Positions 1 to 5,854 are shown, numbered from the stretch's first letter. The stretch: DNA of 10,230 bases from Flavobacteriales bacterium (GCA_027008965.1 JALVDN010000203.1:1-10230); one strand, 5' to 3'. Notes: a model not told the origin generated them from the letters alone. Numbers and translations are program-made.

Positions 1-877
1 CTTCCGGGGTTGTATTGGGTGCAACCGGATGGTATTTACTTCTTCCTGCGGCAATTAAACGTTTAGGGTTGATTTGTTTATTTTTTAAAAGTTGTCTGAC
101 AACTGTGGTGGCTCTTTTTACGGATAAATCCCAGTTGTCTTGAATGAAAGCATTTCCATGATAGGGAACATTATCGGTGTGACCTTCTATCATGATTTCC
201 ACATCGGGATTTTCGGCCAAAACACGGGAGATAATGCGAATGGCATCGGATCCACGTGATTTCAGTTTCCAACTGCCCGAGTCAAAGAGTAATTTGTTTT
301 GCATGGAAACATAGAGTTTTCCGTTTTTCATTTCCACACTTAAGCCTTGATTTTCAAATTCTTTTAAAGAGGCGGTCAAACTTGATTTCACCCGGTTGAG
401 GATGGCCTCTTTTTCTTGTATCAAAGCTTCCAATTTGGCTATTCTTTCGGCTTTTTTATCTAGATCTTCTTTGAGTTTTTCAAGTTTTTGTTCTTCTTCG
501 GCCAATTTTTTTTCTTTGGCTTCCAGTTCACGTATCAAATCGCGCATTTTAACAGACTGCGCTTCCAGGGCTACAGTACTTTTTTTGGAGAGTGCATCGT
601 AGGAAGCTTGCAGGTTTTTATAGGCTTTGTCGGTGGTTTCATAAAGTCTTTTCAGGGTTTCATATTGTTCACGAAGGGTTGTTAATTCGGTTTCCACTTT
701 TGCGCAACGGTTTTCATAAAGCATCAGCGCATTTTTCAAGCTGTCGTTTTCTTCTTGAAGTGCTTCAAAATCAGCACGTTGGGTGAAATATTTTTCTTCT
801 AATTCATCAAATTTTTTTTTGGCTACACAGGAATGTAGCAAAACGGCCAGTCCGAGTATGAATCCTAGTTTTTTCAT
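1..877 (-). CDS. OmpA-family lipoprotein, C-terminus cut by window edge
   Basis: Translating the minus strand from the ATG at 877 gives 292 residues with no stop before the window ends, so the C-terminus is missing. Residues 1-17 form a lipoprotein signal ending LLHSC, with Cys17 the predicted lipidated residue. Residues about 20-165 are rich in Glu, Lys and Leu and look like a long coiled coil. An OmpA/MotB-type peptidoglycan-binding domain follows: IEGHTDNVPY at 230-239, DLSVKRA at 250-256 and AAGR at 276-279. By family knowledge, Asp235 and Arg255 would contact diaminopimelate in peptidoglycan. I infer an outer-membrane lipoprotein whose coiled coil spans the periplasm to the cell wall. 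Its ATG overlaps the stop of the upstream UbiA-like gene (ATGA), so it is the third visible gene of that operon. Only a few residues of the domain should be missing. Confidence 0.92.
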   Translation of the reverse strand, partial: MKKLGFILGLAVLLHSCVAKKKFDELEEKYFTQRADFEALQEENDSLKNALMLYENRCAKVETELTTLREQYETLKRLYETTDKAYKNLQASYDALSKKSTVALEAQSVKMRDLIRELEAKEKKLAEEEQKLEKLKEDLDKKAERIAKLEALIQEKEAILNRVKSSLTASLKEFENQGLSVEMKNGKLYVSMQNKLLFDSGSWKLKSRGSDAIRIISRVLAENPDVEIMIEGHTDNVPYHGNAFIQDNWDLSVKRATTVVRQLLKNKQINPKRLIAAGRSKYHPVAPNTTPE

Positions 878-1737
878 GTGACGTTTAATTTTAATAAATA
901 TAAGGAGAAAATTCCTGAAACAATGAGTAGTTTTATTATTTGATAAGCTTGGAAATATTTTTTCTTTTTGAATAACGCCATGATGATTCCCAATATTATC
1001 CACAGCAGGATAATAAAAAAGGGAAACCGGGTTTCTTTTGTTTGAAGATAAAGTGCTGTGGAAACGAAATATGCCGATAAGAGGGAAATATAAAAGAGGA
1101 TGTTTAGTTTTTTTTCGCCATAGCGGGTTAAAACCGTTTCGATTTGTTGCGCAAAATCTCCGGGCAGGGTCAGGAAGTTTTTTATTAATTCTTTGATAAA
1201 CAAAATGAATGCAACTAATATTCCGGTGAGGATAAGAAAGCTATTTACTTGTTTGAAAAAAAGCATAATCCCGAAAAAAGGAAATAAAATTAACAATACA
1301 TTTGCCATTTCATGGATGAGTGCTTTATGCTGTAGTTTATGTGAATATATCCAAATAAGGAAAATAAAGAAACTAAAAAAAAGAGCGGCTCTCCAGGAAA
1401 TAAATAGACCCGAGATAACAGATAGAAAATTCAATGCAAAATAAAGATATAACTTTTTGTTGGTTTGAATTTGTTGTTCTAACCCTGTCTTTGCGGGACG
1501 ATTTATTAAATCCCGCTTTAGATTGTAAAAATTATTGATGATATAACCGGCCGAAATGGCCGTTGCCGTAGAAAATAAGAATAAAATAAATTTTTGATTG
1601 AGTAGAAGTTTTAGGATTTGACATTTAGGGCAATAAATAATATGAGCCATGATAAATTGTGCCAATAAAAGTGCCATTACATTTTGGACTTTTACCAATG
1701 ATAAAAGCCCCAGAAATTTGAGAAGGATTTTTTTCAT
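874..1737 (-). CDS. UbiA-family membrane protein with degenerate active-site motifs
   Basis: This 287-residue, very hydrophobic protein (about eight or nine membrane segments) has the layout of UbiA prenyltransferases such as the geranylgeranylglycerol-phosphate prenyltransferase-like proteins of Bacteroidota. The first family motif, normally NDxxDxxxD, reads NNFYNLKRD at residues 68-76, keeping only the last Asp. The second, normally REiiKDieDieGD, reads KELIKNFLTLPGD at 182-194, keeping only the last Asp. The surrounding family signature is preserved (AGYIIN before and LINRP after motif one). Those aspartates hold Mg2+ and the prenyl diphosphate in studied members, so ordinary catalysis is doubtful. 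The frame is otherwise open and intact, so this does not look like a decaying pseudogene. It starts 6 bp after the GHMP kinase and overlaps the OmpA lipoprotein start by 4 bp. It could be a pseudoenzyme or a transferase with altered chemistry. Confidence 0.8.
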   Translation of the reverse strand: MKKILLKFLGLLSLVKVQNVMALLLAQFIMAHIIYCPKCQILKLLLNQKFILFLFSTATAISAGYIINNFYNLKRDLINRPAKTGLEQQIQTNKKLYLYFALNFLSVISGLFISWRAALFFSFFIFLIWIYSHKLQHKALIHEMANVLLILFPFFGIMLFFKQVNSFLILTGILVAFILFIKELIKNFLTLPGDFAQQIETVLTRYGEKKLNILFYISLLSAYFVSTALYLQTKETRFPFFIILLWIILGIIMALFKKKKYFQAYQIIKLLIVSGIFSLYLLKLNVT

Positions 1738-1743
1738 GCCGGT

Positions 1744-2682
1744 TTAGAAGCGGTATATTACTTCCAATTTGAAGTCTTTCAGTTCTTTTCGGGTTTTTTC
1801 AAAATCTTCGGTGAACCCGAGAATAAATCCGCCACCACCGGATCCGCACAATTTCAAGTAATAATCGCCGGTTTGCATTCCTTTTTCCCATACTTGCAGC
1901 ATGTTGACCGGGATCATGGGCCTGAAATGTTGATAAACCGTAGCGGAAAGATGTTTGATATCTTTCATCAGGTTTTTGAAGTCGCCTTTGATAAAACTTC
2001 TGACACCGGAATCGGTGTATTTGATAAATTCTTCTTTGAGTATTTTTCTAAATCCCTCATCTTTCAATTTTTCCATAAAAATTTGCACCATTGGAGCGGT
2101 TTCGCCTGTTTTACCGGTATCTATGAGAAAAATAGCACCCTTACCGGTGTTGTTGGTTTGTGGAATTCCCGTGGGTTCCAAATCATCTTTGGACCGGATT
2201 AAAACCGGTACACTCAGATAACTGTTGAGTGGATCCAATCCAGAACTTTTCCCATGAAAAAAATCTTCCATGGCGGCAAAGGTTTTTTTGAGCCGTATAA
2301 GTTTTTCACGGGTCAGATTTTCCAGTACGGTTATTTTATTGTTGGCATAACGCTCATAAACGGCCGCCACAACCGCACCTGAACTTCCCACACCATAGCC
2401 TTCGGGAATATCGGAGTCAAAAAACAATCCTTCATCCAAATCTTTTTTGAAAGCTTCAAAATCCAAATCAATCAAATCCGTTTCGGTTGATTTTTGTTTC
2501 AGGAAATGATAGAAAGCCTTGAGATTTTCATTGGATTTTTTTTGCCGCTCGTTCAAGTTGTCGGCTTTTTTTAATCCACCTTTGTAATGCGCATACGGTA
2601 TAGCCAAGGCAGTGGAATTTTCAATGATACCATACTCACCGAATAGCAGAATTTTAGCAAAATACAAAGGACCTTTTTTCAT
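1744..2682 (-). CDS. GHMP kinase, probable mevalonate kinase
   Basis: The 312-residue product has the three GHMP kinase motifs. KILLFGEYGI at residues 10-19 is the N-terminal substrate-side motif. IPEGYGVGSSGA at 92-103 is the ATP phosphate loop (consensus PxGxGxGSSxA). LCGSGGGGFI at about 278-287 is the C-terminal glycine motif. GKSSGLDP at 144-151 places Asp150 where mevalonate kinases carry their catalytic Asp. I infer phosphorylation of mevalonate in the cytoplasmic mevalonate route to isopentenyl diphosphate, which flavobacteria use; the opening resembles proteins annotated as mevalonate kinase in that group. Lower-likelihood alternatives are phosphomevalonate kinase or another GHMP sugar kinase. 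It heads the visible operon with the UbiA-like and OmpA genes, linking isoprenoid supply to a prenyltransferase-fold protein. The leader is A/T-rich with no clear Shine-Dalgarno site. Confidence 0.85.
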   Translation of the reverse strand: MKKGPLYFAKILLFGEYGIIENSTALAIPYAHYKGGLKKADNLNERQKKSNENLKAFYHFLKQKSTETDLIDLDFEAFKKDLDEGLFFDSDIPEGYGVGSSGAVVAAVYERYANNKITVLENLTREKLIRLKKTFAAMEDFFHGKSSGLDPLNSYLSVPVLIRSKDDLEPTGIPQTNNTGKGAIFLIDTGKTGETAPMVQIFMEKLKDEGFRKILKEEFIKYTDSGVRSFIKGDFKNLMKDIKHLSATVYQHFRPMIPVNMLQVWEKGMQTGDYYLKLCGSGGGGFILGFTEDFEKTRKELKDFKLEVIYRF

Positions 2683-2704
2683 AAGTAAAAGGTGTTTTCA
2701 GAGA

Positions 2705-2712
2705 GCAATTTA
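2705..2712 (-). promoter_or_regulatory. Weak candidate -7 element for the GHMP kinase operon
   Basis: On the minus strand TAAATTGC lies 22 bp before the kinase ATG. It resembles the Bacteroidota -7 box TAnnTTTG but is imperfect. T-rich sequence upstream overlaps the T-tract of the neighbouring terminator. No convincing -33 box is present, so this is a guess from position and composition. Confidence 0.3.
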
Positions 2713-2727
2713 GTAAAAATAAACGAA

Positions 2728-2756
2728 AAAAAGCCGCCCATTTACGGACGGCTTTT
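2728..2756 (-). terminator. Rho-independent terminator of the surface lipoprotein gene
   Basis: AAAAGCCGCCC and GGACGGCTTTT form a stem with one internal mismatch around the loop ATTTAC. On the minus strand the hairpin is followed by a run of seven T. It lies about 20 bp past the lipoprotein stop and separates that gene from the kinase operon. A/T tracts on both sides could make it work in either direction. Confidence 0.8.
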
Positions 2757-2777
2757 GTTCAGGATTAAATTCCGATT

Positions 2778-3608
2778 TCAGTTACAATTATCATATTCCA
2801 CATCTTCCGTAGCCACAGGGTTGTCTCTATCATCTTTGATTTCATACTTGATGGGGAAGCCTTTATTATTATAGGTAATGGTTGTAAAGGTTTCTTCGGT
2901 AGTGGGGTTATTACCATAAACATTATGGGTGGTATGAATTACATTATTAACACGAACCGGAGGATAAGTGACCGTTTTAACATTATCAAAAGCCCTTTTA
3001 CCTTGGTCGTATTCAAAATCATATTCTTCTTTGACTGTATTCATGTTGTTGGTGTCATACCATTTGATGTTGGTTACATTATCACCTGTATAGGTATAAA
3101 CGCCGGTTTCGTCCGTAGGATTTTGACCTTGATTCCAAAGATCATAGTCTTCAATTCTGACTTGTGAAACTTTATCTCCATTATAAGAATAGGTAACAGT
3201 CCAAGCATCAAGCCAAGTGACGTTATCATTAGCTAAAACTTGCAGTTTTCTTTCAGTAGTTTTATCGTTTTGTGTTGTATATAATACGCGGGCTACAACA
3301 TTTCCTTGAATAATAATATCAATTCTTTCCAAAAGACCTTTATTTTCATCTGCATAATAGTAGTTGTATTTGTATAGTGATCCGTCTGCAAAAGAACGGT
3401 CTTTTGATTTTATAAGATTTGTACCGGTTTTGTATTTATAAACCGTTTCTTCGTTTTCATTCGGGTCGTTATGATCCGTGTATGTTATTTTATCCACCAA
3501 ACATTCAAATTGTTGGTCGTCGTTGTTACTACTATCATCATCCTTTTTTTTCTTACAAGCAGTGGTGATTACTGCCAAAGAGAAAAATAAAATCCAAAGT
3601 TTTTTCAT
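2778..3608 (-). CDS. Probable surface-exposed lipoprotein, YD-repeat-like
   Basis: The 276-residue protein begins with a lipoprotein signal peptide ending ITTAC (Cys18). The mature N-terminus is CKKKKDDDSSNNDDQQ. A Lys-then-Asp/Glu stretch right after the lipid Cys matches the lipoprotein export signal reported for surface display in Bacteroidota such as Capnocytophaga. The rest is low in hydrophobic segments and rich in Tyr, Asp, Asn and Thr, with repeated beta-strand-like stretches (YKYKTG, YKYNYYY, VTYSYNGDKV, YTYTGDNVT, ITYNNKGFP). This is the look of RHS/YD-like beta repeats and of DUF4595-type Bacteroidota lipoproteins. I cannot assign a ligand or function. It is monocistronic, with a clear promoter at 3640-3670 and a terminator at 2728-2756. 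The leader before ATG is A-rich, as usual in this phylum. Confidence 0.85.
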   Translation of the reverse strand: MKKLWILFFSLAVITTACKKKKDDDSSNNDDQQFECLVDKITYTDHNDPNENEETVYKYKTGTNLIKSKDRSFADGSLYKYNYYYADENKGLLERIDIIIQGNVVARVLYTTQNDKTTERKLQVLANDNVTWLDAWTVTYSYNGDKVSQVRIEDYDLWNQGQNPTDETGVYTYTGDNVTNIKWYDTNNMNTVKEEYDFEYDQGKRAFDNVKTVTYPPVRVNNVIHTTHNVYGNNPTTEETFTTITYNNKGFPIKYEIKDDRDNPVATEDVEYDNCN

Positions 3609-3639
3609 TGTTTTCTTTTTTTGAGTTTATGCTTAAAAG

Positions 3640-3670
3640 CAAATATACTAAAACTTATGATTGAACCAAA
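3640..3670 (-). promoter_or_regulatory. Bacteroidota-type promoter of the lipoprotein gene
   Basis: On the minus strand TTTG (3670-3667) and TATATTTG (3647-3640) are 19 bp apart. This is an exact match to the TTTG / TAnnTTTG consensus of the main sigma factor of this phylum. The -7 box ends 31 bp before the lipoprotein ATG. It is back to back with the tRNA-Pro promoter. Confidence 0.85.
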
Positions 3671-3677
3671 TCATTTT

Positions 3678-3705
3678 TTTGATTTGAAAAAATAACGTAA
3701 ATTTG
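3678..3705 (+). promoter_or_regulatory. Promoter of tRNA-Pro(AGG)
   Basis: TTTG (3678-3681) and TAAATTTG (3698-3705) are 16 bp apart, slightly short of the usual spacing. The -7 box lies 13 bp before the tRNA. The stretch from the -7 box through CTTGCTTTT is nearly the same as the one before the other tRNA-Pro gene, showing that the two genes share a promoter as well as a body. Confidence 0.75.
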
Positions 3706-3718
3706 CCTTGCTTTTTTT

Positions 3719-3796
3719 CGGGATGTAGCGCAGTCCGGTTAGCGCACCACGTTAGGGACGTGGGGGTCGCAGGTTCAAATCCTGTCATCCCGACCA
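3719..3796 (+). tRNA. tRNA-Pro with AGG anticodon, CCA encoded
   Basis: A full cloverleaf can be folded. The acceptor CGGGATG pairs with CATCCCG. The D stem is GCGC/GCGC. The anticodon stem is CCACG/CGTGG, with loop TTAGGGA giving anticodon AGG. The T stem is GCAGG/CCTGT, with loop TTCAAAT. The discriminator is A at 3793 and CCA follows directly. C1-G72 and G35-G36 are tRNA-Pro features. The acceptor, D and T arms are nearly the same as those of the tRNA-Pro at 5909-5982; differences cluster in the anticodon arm. A at position 34 is uncommon for bacterial proline tRNA and would need conversion to inosine to read CCC or CCA. Confidence 0.93.
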
Positions 3797-3799
3797 TCC

Positions 3800-3837
3800 A
3801 AAAACCATTTTGCCGAGCAAAATGGTTTTTATTTTTT
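3800..3837 (+). terminator. Terminator of tRNA-Pro(AGG)
   Basis: A perfect 14-bp stem (3800-3813 with 3817-3830) closes on a three-base loop CGA. It starts four bases after the encoded CCA. Its T-rich tail continues into ATTTTTT. It is the first of a row of hairpins reaching about 4039. Confidence 0.85.
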
Positions 3838-3882
3838 AGACCGCTGAAAGCAAGCTTTCAAGCGAGGCTAAAAAATAAAAAC
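3825..3882. repeat. Long inverted repeat with branched inner stem
   Basis: The arms 3825-3839 and 3868-3882 are perfectly complementary over 15 bp. Inside, GAAAGC (3846-3851) and GCTTTC (3854-3859) form a second stem, with GCT/AGC and CC/GG pairs between. The left arm reuses the right-arm T-tract of the preceding terminator, so the two structures cannot form fully at once. Confidence 0.8.
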
Positions 3883-3907
3883 TACAATAGCGAAGCTATT
3901 GGTTTTT
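3877..3907. repeat. Hairpin with GCGAAGC apex
   Basis: CAATAGC (3885-3891) and GCTATTG (3895-3901) pair around the loop GAA, with an outer AAAAAC/GTTTTT pairing (3877-3882, 3902-3907). The apex GCGAAGC is known as an unusually stable DNA mini-hairpin. A- and T-tracts on either side give it a terminator-like form in both directions. Confidence 0.75.
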
Positions 3908-3922
3908 TGTATGAGCAGTCTT

Positions 3923-3960
3923 AGCGATGTAAAAGGATTCGCCGTCAGGCAAATCCTTTT
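3923..3960 (+). repeat. Repeat module 1, copy A
   Basis: This 38-bp module begins AGCGATGTAAAAGGATTCGC and ends in TCCTTTT. AAAAGGATT and AATCCTTTT form a stem with GCC/GGC above it. It matches the minus strand of 5746-5783 at 35 of 38 positions. No coding sense is seen. Confidence 0.85.
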
Positions 3961-3969
3961 GTTGTTAGT

Positions 3970-4039
3970 AAACTTGTTTGCAAGCTTGTGCGATACAAAA
4001 AAAAGTAATTGCGTAAGCAATGATGGTTTTTATTTACAG
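3970..4039 (+). repeat. Repeat module 2, copy A
   Basis: This 70-bp module runs from AAACTTGTTTGC to TTTACAG and contains the hairpin ATTGC-GTAA-GCAAT (4008-4021). It matches the minus strand of 5786-5854 with two substitutions and one A-tract length difference. From 4040 to the trmB start at 4126 I see only A/T-rich DNA. Confidence 0.88.
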
Positions 4040-4125
4040 TCAAAAATGATTCACCGTAAAACAAAAAGCCTGTCACAAAAAATAAAATAGTTTTCATAAC
4101 TTGCAACAGCCTTTGAAGTAGAAGT

Positions 4126-4803
4126 ATGGGGAGAAAAAACAAACTGAAACGTTTTGAGGAAAACCAAAGTTTTCCTCATTTTTTTGAACCCACAAGAGAT
4201 GAATTAATCTCCGGTCAATTCGTATTAAAAGGTCAATGGAGCCAACAATTTTTTAAAAACAATCATCCCATTGTTTTGGAATTGGGATGCGGAAAAGGCG
4301 AATACACGGTTGCCCTGGCACAAAAATTCCCTGAAAAAAATTTTATAGGAATAGACATCAAAGGTGCCCGCATGTGGCGGGGAGCCAAAAATGCTTTGGA
4401 ATTAGGATTGAAAAATGTAGCCTTTTTGCGAATGCAAATTGAATTGTTGGACCATGCATTTGCCCAAGAAGAAATATCGGAAATATGGATCACCTTCCCC
4501 GACCCGCAACAAAAATTCAAACGGACCAAACACCGTTTGACTAATCAAAACTTTTTAAATTTATACAAAAAAATACTCGTCCCTGAACATATCATTCACC
4601 TCAAAACCGACAGTGAATTTCTGCATGGCTACACCTTGGGAATTCTGGAAGGCCGGGATGAAGAAATCTTGTTTTCACATCATGACATATACTCACACCC
4701 CGAACCTCCGTCTTTTGTGACCGAAATCCAAACCTTTTACGAGAAAAAATGGCTCGAAGAAGGCAAAAAAATCACCTATACCCGATTCCGCCTCAAAAAA
4801 TAA
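4126..4803 (+). CDS. trmB: tRNA (guanine-N7)-methyltransferase
   Basis: The 225-residue protein transfers a methyl group from S-adenosylmethionine to N7 of G46 in tRNA variable loops. The Rossmann-fold SAM site reads VLELGCGKGE at residues 50-59, with the acidic residue of strand two in GIDIKG (75-80). The TrmB signature follows as ITFPDPQQK from 122, and LKTDSEFLHGYT near 165-176. Opening residues MGRKNKLKRF are typical of Bacteroidota TrmB, which supports this start, and the length is normal. It is the only protein gene on the plus strand, with A/T-rich upstream sequence. A TAGTTTTC box near 4087 could be its -7 element but has no good partner. It shares a terminator with the converging DUF308 gene and sits between two tRNA-Pro genes. 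Confidence 0.95.
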   Translation: MGRKNKLKRFEENQSFPHFFEPTRDELISGQFVLKGQWSQQFFKNNHPIVLELGCGKGEYTVALAQKFPEKNFIGIDIKGARMWRGAKNALELGLKNVAFLRMQIELLDHAFAQEEISEIWITFPDPQQKFKRTKHRLTNQNFLNLYKKILVPEHIIHLKTDSEFLHGYTLGILEGRDEEILFSHHDIYSHPEPPSFVTEIQTFYEKKWLEEGKKITYTRFRLKK

Positions 4804-4832
4804 AAAACCCGTTCTGTGTTGAACGGGCTTTT
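4802..4832. terminator. Bidirectional terminator between trmB and the DUF308 gene
   Basis: CCCGTTC (4808-4814) and GAACGGG (4821-4827) form a perfect 7-bp stem around TGTGTT. On the plus strand it is followed by CTTTTC and on the minus strand by six T. It lies between two converging stop codons, so it can end both transcripts. Confidence 0.88.
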
Positions 4833-4856
4833 CATCAATATAAAACCATGAAAAAA

Positions 4857-5429
4857 TTACGCTTCCACCACCAATTCTTCCACCACAATTTTGTCGGCTC
4901 CTTTGCTGAGTTGGAAAAGCATGATGGCATCAAACAACAAACTGATACCCACATATAATCCCACCAACCATGCAGCCGTGAGTGGATTGTAAGCATAATA
5001 CACAAACAACACACCCAACACTGTGCTCACCAATCCATTGATTACCGCCCAAACTTTATTCACTGCAGGTTTCAGTTGAAAAGCAAGCACAAAATTCAAC
5101 ACGGCGTCAGTGAAAAGATAAACGGCCAGCAAAATAGCCAATGTCGTTGCCCCTACAAGCGGATTGAGAACCATCCATAATCCGATGAAAACCAACAATA
5201 TGGCTTTCAACCAGCCTAATACACTACTTCGGTCAACTTGCCAAGTGGTGTAGCCTGTAAAAATTCCACTGAAAAACAAAAGCCAACCCACAAAAACCGA
5301 CACCGTAAAAGCTAAAAATTGCGGCAGAAAAATACCTAATAAACCAAGTAACAGAAAGGCAATAGCCAATCTTTTTAGATGTACAACATACTTTTGGTAA
5401 AACTGTTTTCTCTTCGGATAATTTATCAT
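4857..5429 (-). CDS. HdeD-like DUF308 membrane protein
   Basis: The 190-residue protein has a short basic N-terminus and about six hydrophobic helices arranged as short hairpins, the first near residues 20-37. Gly-rich and aromatic helix ends recur (LLFFSGIFTGY, YLFTDAVLNF, GISLLFDAIMLF). This repeated two-helix pattern with a polar residue in the last helix fits the DUF308/HdeD family, whose E. coli member is tied to acid resistance. Length is as expected. The role in this organism is unknown, and a stress-related inner-membrane role is only an inference from the family name. It converges on trmB and has a candidate promoter at 5457-5485. The start gives a plausible MINYPKRK cytoplasmic end. 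Confidence 0.85.
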   Translation of the reverse strand: MINYPKRKQFYQKYVVHLKRLAIAFLLLGLLGIFLPQFLAFTVSVFVGWLLFFSGIFTGYTTWQVDRSSVLGWLKAILLVFIGLWMVLNPLVGATTLAILLAVYLFTDAVLNFVLAFQLKPAVNKVWAVINGLVSTVLGVLFVYYAYNPLTAAWLVGLYVGISLLFDAIMLFQLSKGADKIVVEELVVEA

Positions 5430-5456
5430 AGTAGTATTTTTTTGGTTACATTACAT

Positions 5457-5485
5457 AATATAACATCACAAAGCCGTTTTGTCAA
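5457..5485 (-). promoter_or_regulatory. Candidate promoter of the DUF308 gene, TTGACA type
   Basis: On the minus strand TTGACA (5485-5480) and TATATT (5462-5457) are exactly 17 bp apart. The -10-like box lies about 27 bp before the ATG. It resembles a classic sigma70 promoter more than TAnnTTTG, because an extra A interrupts the TTTG end. Confidence 0.6.
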
Positions 5486-5513
5486 GCTCTTTAACTAAAG
5501 TTTAACATTATTT

Positions 5514-5667
5514 CAGGGCGCCTTATGGCGTGCTCCGTTTAAATCTTGCTCGGCTCAAAGCATTTTTGTAAGTTGCCGTGCGGGGTCTCCTCGTCTTCGC
5601 TCGGAGCCTCCTCCGGCAAACAAAAATGAGCTTTTCGCCATCGCAAGGATAACACTTCGCCCGCCGG
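5514..5667. repeat. GC-rich structured intergenic element
   Basis: This stretch is clearly richer in G and C than its A/T-rich flanks. It has a small hairpin (CGCC-TTAT-GGCG, 5519-5530). It also has a long imperfect hairpin: AAAGCATTTTTGT (5557-5569) pairs with ACAAAAATG plus CTTT (5620-5634), TTGCCG (5573-5578) pairs with CGGCAA (5614-5619), and an inner GGTCTCC/GGAGCC stem sits near 5584-5607. No reading frame across it looks like a protein. It may be a dispersed Bacteroidota intergenic repeat or a structured RNA; I cannot tell which. Confidence 0.55.
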
Positions 5668-5745
5668 CGCTAAAATGTATCAACAACCAAAAAATGATTG
5701 CTATTGCTTTTAATGAGAGATAAGCTTACACATATATTTTAGCTT

Positions 5746-5783
5746 AAAAGGAATTGTCTGATGGCGAATCCTTTTACATCGCT
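5746..5783 (-). repeat. Repeat module 1, copy B (inverted)
   Basis: The minus strand matches 3923-3960 with three substitutions over 38 bp. Here module 1 lies farther from its tRNA than module 2, the opposite order to copy A. The 5668-5745 stretch before it is A/T-rich, with CTTTTAA/TTAAAAG arms at 5707-5713 and 5744-5750. Confidence 0.85.
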
Positions 5784-5785
5784 GG

Positions 5786-5854
5786 CTGTAAATAAAAACC
5801 ATCATTGCTTACGCAATTACTTTTTTTGCATCGCACAATCTTGCAAACAAGTTT
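5786..5854 (-). repeat. Repeat module 2, copy B (inverted)
   Basis: The minus strand matches 3970-4039 at 67 of 70 aligned columns. It is only 2 bp from module 1 copy B, whereas in copy A the modules are 9 bp apart and in the other order. Confidence 0.88.

Noticed and set aside
396..786. Plus-strand frames opposite the OmpA lipoprotein
   Set aside because: They are low-complexity Ser/Phe-rich shadows of the coiled-coil coding sequence on the minus strand.
874..1737. Pseudogene call for the UbiA-like gene
   Set aside because: The frame is full length with no stop or frameshift, family landmarks outside the Asp positions are kept, and the operon junctions on both sides are intact.
3703..3924. 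Open reading frame of 73 codons with a RDVGVAGSNPV stretch on the plus strand
   Set aside because: It is the sense translation of tRNA-Pro(AGG) and its hairpins, another classic tRNA-derived false protein.
3800..4039. CRISPR array
   Set aside because: Units differ in length and sequence, lack regular spacers, and no cas gene is present.
3899..4142. Short frames on both strands over the hairpin field
   Set aside because: They follow repeat sequence and hairpin arms, have no protein-like composition, and overlap the trmB start.
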